From Caldilineaceae bacterium (GTDB lineage Bacteria > Chloroflexota > Anaerolineae > Caldilineales > Caldilineaceae), in NCBI GenBank assembly GCA_958295845.1, contig OY282376.1:1315022-1379021 (forward strand): a stretch of DNA of 64,000 nt. Direction: 5' to 3'. The notes under the pieces are model-generated. The model saw nothing but the letters and a program-made list of their open reading frames with translations. It was not told the DNA's origin and ran no database searches. The position numbers and the translations under genes were made by a program. Shown one piece after another: positions 48,103-58,003 of this stretch; the first letter of the stretch is position 1; every line of letters begins with the position of its first letter.

Positions 48103-49215
48103 ATGCCCTCCTACTCTGAACTCGACATCACCCCGGTAATTAACGCCAACGCCACCCTCACCCGCCTCGGTGGCTCACTCATGCCGCCCGAAGTGCTCGA
48201 GGCGATGATGGAAGCGGCTAAGTCATTTGTGGAACTACCAGAGCTGCAGCGCCGCGTCGGCAACCGTATCGCTCTCCTCACGCAGAACGAGGCCTGCTAT
48301 GTCGGATCGGGCGCCGCAGGGGGTATCGTCGTCGCCATCGCTGCCTGCGTCGCCGGCACTGACATGGATGCCATCCACCGTCTGCCTGACCTCACCGGCC
48401 TCAAAAATGAGGTAATTGTCCACAAGTCGCACCGCAACGGCTACGACCATGCTGTCCGCCAGGTCGGTGTCAAGCTGGTCGAGATCGGCTACGCCGATGG
48501 CGCCTTCGACTGGCAACTGGAAGCGGCCATCAACGCCAACACTGCCGCTGTCATCTGGTTCCAGGGCAATATGGGCGGCCCAAACGACCTCCCCTTGGAG
48601 AAGGTTATAGACATCGCCCACGCCCATGACGTACCCGTGTTGGTGGACGCCGCGGCCCAGCTACCCCCGGTGGAGAATTTGTGGAAGTTCACCCAGATGG
48701 GCGCCGACGCCGCCATTTTCAGCGGCGGCAAAGACCTGCGCGGGCCCCAGTCTTCCGGTCTTGTGCTGGGCAAACAGTGGCTCGTCGACGCCTGCGCCCT
48801 GAACGGCCCCCCCAACCACAGCATCGGCCGTCCCATGAAAGTGGGCAAAGAGGAAATGCTGGGCCTCCTGGCCGCGGTTGAGCGCTATCTTGCCCTCGAT
48901 CACGAAGGGCGCGCCTCGCAGATGGAAGAAGTCGTCTCCGGTTGGTGCAGCGAACTCAACCGGCTGGAAGGTGTAGAGGCCGTTCGCGCCTTTCCCAGCG
49001 AAGCCCGCCAGCCACTGCCCCGTGCCCAAGTCCACATCGACGCCGCAGCCGTCGGCCGCAGCCGCGACCAGATCGTGCAGGGCCTGCTCGACCACCGCCC
49101 AGCCGTCTCCGTCGCCCCGGGCCCTGGCGATTCGCTCTACCTCAACCCGTCAACCCTCGAAGACGGCGAGGAAGAAGTCGTCCTGGCCCGCCTCGTGGAG
49201 GAGATTCAGCGTTGA
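48103..49215 (+). CDS. SelA/DgaE-like PLP-dependent enzyme
   Basis: A 370-residue fold-type I PLP protein of the selenocysteine-synthase-like family. Opening PVINANATLTRLGGSLMPPE and the Lys motif FSGGKDLRGPQSSGLVLG match SelA-type enzymes. It lacks the long N-terminal tRNA-binding domain of true SelA (about 460 residues), so it is more likely a small-molecule lyase or aldolase, for example DgaE-type 6-phosphogluconate/glucosaminate ammonia-lyase. The ATG at 48103 is chosen because similarity begins there. Located after the redoxin and sugar transporter genes. Confidence 0.75.
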   Translation: MPSYSELDITPVINANATLTRLGGSLMPPEVLEAMMEAAKSFVELPELQRRVGNRIALLTQNEACYVGSGAAGGIVVAIAACVAGTDMDAIHRLPDLTGLKNEVIVHKSHRNGYDHAVRQVGVKLVEIGYADGAFDWQLEAAINANTAAVIWFQGNMGGPNDLPLEKVIDIAHAHDVPVLVDAAAQLPPVENLWKFTQMGADAAIFSGGKDLRGPQSSGLVLGKQWLVDACALNGPPNHSIGRPMKVGKEEMLGLLAAVERYLALDHEGRASQMEEVVSGWCSELNRLEGVEAVRAFPSEARQPLPRAQVHIDAAAVGRSRDQIVQGLLDHRPAVSVAPGPGDSLYLNPSTLEDGEEEVVLARLVEEIQR

Positions 49216-49262
49216 GGAGAGGGAGTGTTCAAGCCGTAGTCAAGCCCCTCCGGGCGCGTAGT

Positions 49263-49658
49263 ATGAACTACGCAAAGTGCATCTGCAATTCACCCTACCT
49301 GCACCTTCCCGACCAGCCAATACAGGCAGAGCCGTTGTTCGGCCTTACGGTCGGAAAAGTGTACAAAGTCATCTCCGACCCAATCGCCGAACGGCACGGC
49401 ATGACCCGTATAGCTGACGAAAGTTTTGGCGAACCCGGAAGCGAAAATGGCTACCTTTACCCCGCAGGTTACTTTGAGCCGTTTCTTCCGACTGAGGACC
49501 CCAGTCGTAGTTCGCTTACAGTCTATCTGGATGATTACACAAAAGGTGTACTCCATGCCGAGGCTGTCGCTTCCAACAAATCAGTTTCGGCTCTAGTGCG
49601 TGACTGGGTCGAAGAGCAGTTGGATCTGTTCAGGCCGGGAAAAGTCAGCAAGAACTGA
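49263..49658 (+). CDS. Hypothetical protein with a C-terminal RHH-like segment
   Basis: A 131-residue protein of unknown function. The C-terminal part, SSLTVYLDDYTKGVLHAEAV and the following VSALVRDWVEEQLDLF, looks like a ribbon-helix-helix strand-helix-helix arrangement. The N-terminal part has a cysteine pair, CICNSP. It starts 45 bases after the SelA-like gene and marks the beginning of the less GC-rich accessory patch. Confidence 0.45.
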   Translation: MNYAKCICNSPYLHLPDQPIQAEPLFGLTVGKVYKVISDPIAERHGMTRIADESFGEPGSENGYLYPAGYFEPFLPTEDPSRSSLTVYLDDYTKGVLHAEAVASNKSVSALVRDWVEEQLDLFRPGKVSKN

Positions 49659-49917
49659 CGAGAAGGAGAGTTCGCTATCAACTGGCGAGTCTGTCGGCGC
49701 CACAAGTGCTGGTTAGCTTCCTATTCCTCCTCAACATGTTGATTTAGTAGGCCCATAAACGATAACGAACCGCTGCGAAGAGATGGAGGGCGCTGCACGT
49801 CTGTCTGCGTTTCATCTTGATTCAATAAACACATATCAATGGCCTTGTGTTTCGATCGGATCCACTCCTGGTGCCAATCTGGCCCCCTAGGGACAGCCAG
49901 TAAAATTAGGAGAAGAG

Positions 49918-50397
49918 ATGGCTGCAACAAAATACATTGCAGGACTGATCCTGGCCTTCTTACTGGGTATCGCCATTATGGCCCTGATCTATGAACGAAT
50001 CGGCCAACCCGACTATGAGTCACTTCTCAATGTAGAAGCCTCCCTCTCCCTCTATGAGTACGCACAGATCATTTGTATTGAGGACTCTCCAATATGGCCA
50101 CTGCAAGAGATTCGTGCTGACAGTTGGGAAGACATGGAGCGAAACTACACAAGGACATTCGCGCGAATGTCCCAAATCGTTCCCCCGCCCTCCATGAAAA
50201 CCTACCACGAAGCCATTCTTGAAATGAACTCAGTCCTCCGGCATCAAGCGCAACAGTTCCGCAAGGACGAAGTAAGTTTTGACGCAGGGACTGAAAAGTT
50301 TCTGCACCTCTCGCATACACTGGTTTCTATCCTTGAAGAAGAGACAAAAAAAATCCCAACTGTAAGCCGGCTATGGTTGGCCGCATACGGTTGCTAG
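49918..50397 (+). CDS. Hypothetical protein with N-terminal membrane anchor
   Basis: A 159-residue protein. Residues 8-26 (AGLILAFLLGIAIMALIYE) form a likely TM anchor; the rest is helical and polar, presumably extracytoplasmic, with PPPSMKTYHEAILEMN and no recognised catalytic motif. AGGAGA precedes the ATG. Lower GC than its neighbours. Not recognised. Confidence 0.5.
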   Translation: MAATKYIAGLILAFLLGIAIMALIYERIGQPDYESLLNVEASLSLYEYAQIICIEDSPIWPLQEIRADSWEDMERNYTRTFARMSQIVPPPSMKTYHEAILEMNSVLRHQAQQFRKDEVSFDAGTEKFLHLSHTLVSILEEETKKIPTVSRLWLAAYGC

Positions 50398-50542
50398 AAA
50401 AAGAAGCGTGTCTTTCTCAAAGCGTCGAGAATATCTCCCCCGTAGTAAGTCCCGGGATCTCCCTATGGTTTCCTTTACAAAGGCCGGGGTACAGGCTTTA
50501 CTTAGCCAACAATAGCTGATAATAGCCAAGGGGGCCGTGACA

Positions 50543-50887
50543 ATGAAGATCGCAACCATCAGCGCTACAGAGGCTAAGAATCGATTTGGTGACGTGATCC
50601 GTCGAGCCTACCGCAGCCAAGAACATCTGGTCGTTGAAAGGGGAGGAATCCCTGTCGTAGCCATCGTGCCTATCAGCGACTATGAGCAATTCTTGGCGCA
50701 AGTCCGTAGCGATGAAAAAGAGAGTGTCGAAGCGGAAGTATCCACTGCCAGTGCTCAAAGTCAAGCAGGGAATCGTCTGATGGCCTTTCTCGACGAAATG
50801 CACGCGCAAATGCCTGGTGTGCCGGAAGAGCAGGCTCAGAAGGACATAGAAGAAGCCATTGCCGCTGTGCGTGCCGAGAAAAGATGA
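50543..50887 (+). CDS. Phd/YefM-type antitoxin
   Basis: A 114-residue antitoxin. The DNA-binding N terminus MKIATISATEAKNRFGDVIR and VVERGGIPVVAIVPISDYEQ match the Phd/YefM family. The C-terminal region (about 60-114) is the toxin-binding part, rich in Glu. AAGGGGG lies eight bases before the ATG; a GTG at 50537 is an alternative start. It overlaps the PIN toxin gene by four bases (ATGA), the usual type II toxin-antitoxin layout. Confidence 0.85.
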   Translation: MKIATISATEAKNRFGDVIRRAYRSQEHLVVERGGIPVVAIVPISDYEQFLAQVRSDEKESVEAEVSTASAQSQAGNRLMAFLDEMHAQMPGVPEEQAQKDIEEAIAAVRAEKR

Positions 50888-51336
50888 AGGTCGTATTGGA
50901 TACAAATGTGTGAGTTAGTGCGTTGATTACTCCCACCGGCACGCCAGCCACGCTACTACATACATTTAGAGGTCATGTCCTGATTGCTTCGGAGGAAATG
51001 CTGGAGGAGGTCCAAAGGGTATTGCAATACGATCGGATTGCGAAAAGATTCAATCTATCTCCAGAGGAGATAAACCATTACCTCGCCAACATCCGAGCGA
51101 AAGTAGAGCTTATCGCCTCAGACCTGCCGGACCTTCCAATTGTGGAAGCAGATCCCTCAGACGATAAATTTCTGATCTGTGCTGTGGAAGGAATGGCGGA
51201 CTGTAAAGTTTCTGGTGACCGCCACCTGCTAGGCCTTTCCTTTTATCACGACATTCCGATAGTGTCCTCGGCTACACTCTTAGCATTCTTGGACTCTGAA
51301 TCTTCAACAAAGAACGGTAACCGGACAGGTTGTTGA
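50884..51336 (+). pseudogene. PIN-domain toxin (COG1569-like), interrupted by TGA
   Basis: The frame starts MKVVLDTNV at the ATG overlapping the antitoxin and meets a TGA at 50911-50913, where relatives have Trp, Leu or Phe (DTNVWVSAL-type). It then continues in frame through SEEMLEEVQRVL, ADPSDDKFLICAVEGMAD and KVSGDRHLLGL, the later acidic and core PIN motifs, to a TAG-less TGA stop at 51336. Only a start after the TGA (TTG) would be translatable, and it would lack the first catalytic Asp. One base change (TGG to TGA) explains it; read-through is less likely. Confidence 0.75.
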
Positions 51337-51561
51337 AAAGAATCTGTCTTCAGTTACGACAACATCACATTCGCATAGTCAACAAGCGTGTGGAGCCCTC
51401 CACATCGGGTTCATGCCTCCCTTTAGTCCCACCCCTGTGTCCCCCTTCAGAAGCAGAACTGATCAAGTTTACGCAAGGTAATTGGCAGAAGTCGTGTTAA
51501 AATTCCCTCAATGCGGCCTTACCCACGCGCCCAGTCCGAACTCACCCCACAGGAGCACCCA

Positions 51562-52836
51562 ATGACCGCAACCGCCAAAATCACAGACGTCGAACGCATC
51601 CTCCTCGTCATCCCCATGGTCGACCGCGTGCGCCGCGAAATGGAGCGCGCCAACGTCCACCGCTGGTCTGAATCGGAAATCATCCGCCTCACCCTCGACG
51701 ACGGTACCGTCGCCTACGGCGAAACCATCCAGAACTACACTTGGGGCCGCGTCGAAGACACCGACCGCGTCATCGGCCAGTCCCCCTTCGACCTGATGTG
51801 GGATGACTCCCTCGGCGCCGGCCTGCAAATGGCTCTCTTCGATGCCGCCGGCAAAATAGCAGGTGTGCCCGTCCACCGCCTCCTGGGCCCCAAAGTGCGC
51901 GACTGGTGTCCCGTCTCCTTCTGGGACCACGACATGGGCCCCGCCGCCTACGAACAGGAGGCCCGCGTCGCCGCCGAACTCGGGTTCACCTCCATCAAGA
52001 TCAAGACCCGCCCCTGGCATGACGTTTACGAGACAGTCAAACGCATCAGCGACGCCACCCCGGACTGGTTCCACATCGACTGCGACTGGAACGATTTCCT
52101 GCTCGACGTCTCCAGCGCCGTGCCTGTCCTGCGCGAACTTGAAACCGACTTCCCCAAAATCGCCATCTGGGAAGGGCCGATCCAAGCCAACGATCTCGAC
52201 GGAAACCGCTTGCTGCGCGAAAAAGTGCGCACGCCCATCGCCCACCACTACGGCGGCGTGCCCGGCGCCGCAGCCATCCAGCACGGCTACTGTGACGGCT
52301 TTGTCATCGCCGGCGGCGTCACCAACGTGCTGCGCTCCGGCATCTCCGCCGCCACCGCCAACATGCCCTTTTTTATCCAGATGGTCGGCACCGGCCTCAC
52401 CACCACCATGGCCCTCCACCTCGGCGCCGTGCTCAGCCACGCCCAGTGGCCCGCCATCAACTGCCACGAGCTCTACCAGCACAACCTGCTCGACCAGCGC
52501 ATACCCGTTGTCGGCGGCTACGCCCAGACGCCCGAAGCCCCGGGCCTCGGCATCACCCTTGACGAAAACGCGCTCGACACCTATCGCGTCGATGTCGGCG
52601 ACTTCAGCCTGCCCCGCCGCCTCATCCGCTACAGCCGCACCAACGGCGTGCGCGTCTACTTCGCCGACACGAGCTTCAGTCAGGGTTCGAGCATGTGGAA
52701 CTACTGGCGCACCGCCAACCAACCCATCTACGAGCGCGGCGTCGCTACCGCCTACTTGGACGACGACGGCACCTCCGACTTCGCCGACCTCTACAAGCGC
52801 GCTAAAGCGGCACCCGTTCTGTCGCCGGCAACATAA
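51562..52836 (+). CDS. Enolase-superfamily (mandelate racemase-like) enzyme
   Basis: A 424-residue member with a capping domain and TIM barrel. SIKIKTRP holds the KxK general base pair (K146 and K148), HIDCDWN (D173) and IWEGPI (E204) are the first two metal-ligand positions, but the third, normally an acidic residue, reads PIAHHYGG (about 225-232). Either H228/H229 replaces the ligand or the site is altered. The ATG at 51562 follows CAGGAG; the frame opens at 51511. Substrate unknown. RidA follows. Confidence 0.78.
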   Translation: MTATAKITDVERILLVIPMVDRVRREMERANVHRWSESEIIRLTLDDGTVAYGETIQNYTWGRVEDTDRVIGQSPFDLMWDDSLGAGLQMALFDAAGKIAGVPVHRLLGPKVRDWCPVSFWDHDMGPAAYEQEARVAAELGFTSIKIKTRPWHDVYETVKRISDATPDWFHIDCDWNDFLLDVSSAVPVLRELETDFPKIAIWEGPIQANDLDGNRLLREKVRTPIAHHYGGVPGAAAIQHGYCDGFVIAGGVTNVLRSGISAATANMPFFIQMVGTGLTTTMALHLGAVLSHAQWPAINCHELYQHNLLDQRIPVVGGYAQTPEAPGLGITLDENALDTYRVDVGDFSLPRRLIRYSRTNGVRVYFADTSFSQGSSMWNYWRTANQPIYERGVATAYLDDDGTSDFADLYKRAKAAPVLSPAT

Positions 52837-52922
52837 CGCACACGAGCGACGCTTTTTCCAACCATCCGCTACCCAACCGCGCCGCAATTCGCCGCGCGGG
52901 CAATAACTCACAGGAGCAAAAC

Positions 52923-53372
52923 GTGTCTTACCTGGCAAAACTGAAAGAAATGGGCTTCGAACTCGAAAAGATCGACCTTGACGGCGGGAACCTGATGGCC
53001 GCAGTCCGCTCCGGAGACCACGTCTACGTCTCCGGCCAGGTCTCCCGCTTCGGCGACGAGGAGATCATGGGCAAGGTCGGGCAGGACCTGACCACCGAAG
53101 AGGGCTACCGCGCCGCCCAGCTCTGCGCGCTCGGCATCCTCCAAGCCGTCCATTCCATCGCCGGCCTCGACAACGTCCGCCAGGTCGTCAAAGTCTTCGG
53201 CATGGTCAACGTCGGCCCGGACTTCAACGATACGCCCTCGGTCATCCACGGCTGCAGCGAACTGTTCATCGAGCTCTTCGGCGACGCCGGGCGCCACGCC
53301 CGCAGCGCCATCGGTCTCACCGTGCCCGCCAACTGGGCGGTCGAAATCGAGGCCATCATCGCCGTCGACTGA
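52923..53372 (+). CDS. RidA/YjgF-family protein
   Basis: A 149-residue enamine/imine deaminase-type protein (YjgF-YER057c-UK114, YjgH-like subgroup). VYVSGQVSR and the C-terminal ARSAIGLTVPANWAVEIEAI are family blocks; the Arg of ARSAIG corresponds to the ligand-binding Arg. The GTG at 52923 follows CAGGAG. It probably detoxifies reactive imines or acts with the adjacent enolase-superfamily enzyme. A hairpin terminator follows. Confidence 0.88.
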   Translation: MSYLAKLKEMGFELEKIDLDGGNLMAAVRSGDHVYVSGQVSRFGDEEIMGKVGQDLTTEEGYRAAQLCALGILQAVHSIAGLDNVRQVVKVFGMVNVGPDFNDTPSVIHGCSELFIELFGDAGRHARSAIGLTVPANWAVEIEAIIAVD

Positions 53373-53414
53373 GGCCGCGTGCCGCTTCACTACCTACCGC
53401 CTCTAGCCAAAAAG

Positions 53415-53443
53415 AAAATCCCGCTGATTTCAGCGGGATTTTT
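53415..53443. terminator. Bidirectional terminator between RidA and tRNA-Glu
   Basis: AAAATCCCGCTGA pairs with TCAGCGGGATTTT around two bases, flanked by A and T tracts, so it can terminate both the RidA gene (plus) and the tRNA-Glu gene (minus). Confidence 0.85.
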
Positions 53444-53451
53444 CATGCCAG

Positions 53452-53524
53452 TACCCCGTAGGGGAGTCGAACCCCTGTCTCCACCTTGAGAGGGTGGTGT
53501 CCTGGGCCTCTAGACGAACGGGGC
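53452..53524 (-). tRNA. tRNA-Glu (anticodon CTC)
   Basis: A 73-base cloverleaf without encoded CCA. Acceptor GCCCCGT/ACGGGGT has a G1-U72 wobble. The anticodon loop CTCTCAA lies within stem CCACC/GGTGG, with anticodon CTC at 53490-53488 (plus coordinates), and the T arm is AGGGG-TTCGACT-CCCCT. Decodes GAG. Confidence 0.92.
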
Positions 53525-53601
53525 AGGCCTTCTGCAGGAAACTGGCACCGGTCAGTATACGAAAGGAGCCCACGAAAGTCAAAACCCCCTCCATCACAGA
53601 T

Positions 53602-53630
53602 TTGATCCTCCCGCCTGCCCCTTCTATAAT
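53602..53630 (+). promoter_or_regulatory. Sigma70-type promoter ahead of a tRNA-like element
   Basis: -35 TTGATC (53602-53607) and perfect -10 TATAAT (53625-53630) with 17 bases between. Transcription from about 53637 covers the tRNA-like element and then the radical-SAM gene at 53796. Confidence 0.78.
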
Positions 53631-53675
53631 GACGGCAAAGCCGGACGTCCACCCGGACGGCCCGGAACGCCAATA

Positions 53676-53737
53676 GCCGGGGTGTAGCGCCACCCAGCGC
53701 CCCTGGCAGTGAGCGGGTTCAAATCCCGCCCGGCCGA
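53676..53737 (+). ncRNA. tRNA-like element lacking an anticodon arm
   Basis: It starts GCCGGGGTGTAGCGC, like a tRNA-Pro 5-prime end, with a possible GCGC/GCGC D stem. A perfect T arm follows: GCGGG-TTCAAAT-CCCGC (53713-53729) and then CCGGCCGA. There is no room for an anticodon arm: only about 20 bases lie between D and T regions. It may be a decayed tRNA or a leader structure. Confidence 0.4.
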
Positions 53738-53795
53738 AAACGTGACCGCCCAACCGGGACGGCCCCGCCGGCCGGCAGATGAGAAGGAACTGAAT

Positions 53796-55918
<2,123 letters not shown>

Positions 55919-55919
<1 letters not shown>

Positions 55920-56812
55920 TGGGGGCTATGCTACACCCGCCTCAGCAAGCTGACTTGATCGACGAGCACGCCCGCCAGCGCGTCCGCTTTACCTATGAGA
56001 AGGGCGAAGCCATCAAGTTCATTAGCCACCAGGACGAGTCCCGCCTGTGGGAGCGGACCCTGCGCCGCGCCAACCTGCCGCTCCTCTACAAGCGCGGCTT
56101 CAACCCGCAGCCCCACATTCAGTTCGCCGCGCCCCTCGGCCTCGGCATGACCGGCGTACGCGAACTGCTCGACGTGGCCTTCAGCCCGCCCGTTCCGCTT
56201 GACGAATTAGCCTTGAGGATTCGTGAAAAGCTACCTCCCGGTGTGCAACTGCTCAACGCAACCGAGGTGCCTTTCAAAACCGTGTCGCCGCAGTCCCTGA
56301 CTATCGGCGCCGACTACACGATTATTATCTACGCCGACGAAGGAGAGGTGTCAGAATCGGAGTTGCAAACCAAAATCGAGGCGTTCCTGGATCTGAAGGA
56401 AGTCTGGCGGGAGCGGGAGCGGCACGGCCAGCGCTATAGCTACAACATGCGCCCGCTCGTACTCGAGCTGCGCTATACCGGCTTCGACGCCGCCGCGGGC
56501 GAGCATCGTATCCTGCTGCGGGTACAAATACGTCCCGGCGCAACCGGCCGCCCCGACGAGCTTGTCGACGCCCTCGGCTTCGACGACTACGCCCGCACCC
56601 TCCGCCGCGACCGCATCTACTTCGCCGACAGCGAGGAGGATCAGGCTGTTTTCGCCCCCTACCTCGTCATCCTCCAGGATGAGATCTCGCCCGAGAGACC
56701 CAAACCCCGCCGCAAAGGACGCAAACGCCGCCGCCGCTCCGGCGCGCAACCCAAAGCAGAAAAGCAGAACAACCAGGCCTTCGCCGAGAAGGCGGCCGAC
56801 GAGTTCGACTGA
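55919..56812 (+). CDS. TIGR03936/DUF2344 radical-SAM-associated protein
   Basis: A 297-residue partner of the upstream radical SAM enzyme. FTYEKGEAIKFISHQDESRLWERTLRRANLPLLY-type sequence (conserved FISHLD variant FISHQD) and GFNPQPHIQFAAPLGLGM match the family. The C-terminal ~50 residues are a basic stretch (PKPRRKGRKRRRRSG, about 259-275) and polar tail, possibly RNA-binding. The start ATG overlaps the TGA of the preceding gene, so expression is translationally coupled. Molecular function is not established for the family. Confidence 0.85.
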
Positions 56813-56860
56813 ACGTCTCCATCCGCAACCTAAGTTGGACTTACAGCGCCCCAGGCAATC

Positions 56861-57943
56861 TCAGAATAGGGGAACATCCAGCCACTGCCCGCCCTTCATC
56901 GCCGACTCGTGAGCGATGATGCCCGGGATAGTAAAGTCCAGCGCACGTGCTACGTCGATCGGCGGCTTCGTGTTGTGCAAAATGGCGTCGATAAAGTCCC
57001 GCACCATGTAGTACTCCGAAGTCCCGTGCCCGCCGCGCCGCGCCTCCTCCGGCGCATTCGGGTCCACAGTCGGGCACTCGATCTGCCGCGCGCCCTCCTC
57101 GGCAGTCGCCTCCTCCTCGCTGTAGATCAGGCCCGTCGTACCCCCCCAACCGCCTTGCCGCCCGTTCTCCACAAAGCCCTTCTCGCCGTAGAGCGTATAG
57201 AAGATCATGTCCGGATGTCGCGGCGCCACCTGGCTGCGCAGGATCTTGACCGTAGCCCCCTTCTCCGTCTGGAACAGCCCCACCTCCATGTCAAGGTATC
57301 CCAGCCCTTCATCTGGGTAGATATTCTTCCCGGAATGGACCCCGGTCGCCTTGACGATCCGGTCCTCCATCAGCGTCAGGATCGGACCCAGACAGTGCGC
57401 GCAGTACCAGATCGGAGCGCGCGTATACCGCCATCGGGGCTCCCCCGTTTCCGGGTTTCGCAGCAGCGGTACGATCTCGTGGATGTACTCCCCTTCCGCG
57501 TGAAAGATCTTGCCCAGCTTCCCCTGCTTGATCCACTCCCGCCACTCGCGAATGTAATGAAAGTAGCAGTAGTTTTCACCCATCATGTAGACGCGTCCCG
57601 TCTTACGCACCGTCTCCACCAGGCGCGCGCAGTCAGCCACCGTGTATGCGGCCGTCTGCTCGCACAACACATGCTTGCCGCTCTCCATCGCCGCAATCGA
57701 ATGCTCGGCGTGATACTCGATCGGCGTCGCCACAACCACGATATCCAGCGGCGCGTTCACGAAATCCTCGAATCGGGTAAACATCCTGTCGTCGGGCAGC
57801 GAGAACGCGGCCCCCGTGTCGGCCAAAGTATCCTCGTCAATGTCGCAGAGGGCGGCAACTTCTACCCGCGGATGGCCTGCCAGGCTGCGCATCAGCCCGC
57901 CTCCCCGGTGCAATCCCACAAATCCGGTCTGTAGCTTTCTCAT
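56861..57943 (-). CDS. Gfo/Idh/MocA-family oxidoreductase
   Basis: A 360-residue NAD(P)-dependent sugar or inositol dehydrogenase-type enzyme. The Rossmann start TGFVGLHRGGGLM lacks the canonical GxGxxG. The usual EKP catalytic motif is EQT (residues 95-97, HVLCEQTAAYT), so the conserved lysine is missing. The C-terminal sugar-binding domain has YIHEIVPLLRN and a His at HCLGPIL. The lost lysine questions dehydrogenase activity. It lies next to a ceramidase-like gene on the same strand, 60 bases downstream of it. Confidence 0.82.
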   Translation of the reverse strand: MRKLQTGFVGLHRGGGLMRSLAGHPRVEVAALCDIDEDTLADTGAAFSLPDDRMFTRFEDFVNAPLDIVVVATPIEYHAEHSIAAMESGKHVLCEQTAAYTVADCARLVETVRKTGRVYMMGENYCYFHYIREWREWIKQGKLGKIFHAEGEYIHEIVPLLRNPETGEPRWRYTRAPIWYCAHCLGPILTLMEDRIVKATGVHSGKNIYPDEGLGYLDMEVGLFQTEKGATVKILRSQVAPRHPDMIFYTLYGEKGFVENGRQGGWGGTTGLIYSEEEATAEEGARQIECPTVDPNAPEEARRGGHGTSEYYMVRDFIDAILHNTKPPIDVARALDFTIPGIIAHESAMKGGQWLDVPLF

Positions 57944-58003
57944 CCTGTACGCTGCTCCTTCATCCTGTCGTTGATCTGCTCTGTCAATCGCAAAGTGCCG
58001 CTG

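Noticed and set aside
48103..49215. True selenocysteine synthase SelA
   Set aside because: The protein lacks the N-terminal tRNA-binding domain and is about 90 residues too short.
50911..50913. The PIN-gene TGA as a second selenocysteine codon
   Set aside because: PIN domains have no redox Cys at this position; TGG to TGA is the simplest explanation, and no SECIS-like hairpin is seen.
53713..53729. tRNA-Sec with a UCA anticodon in the TTCAAAT loop
   Set aside because: The loop fits a T arm exactly; shifting it to give UCA breaks the stem, and no 8-bp acceptor or long variable arm can be drawn.
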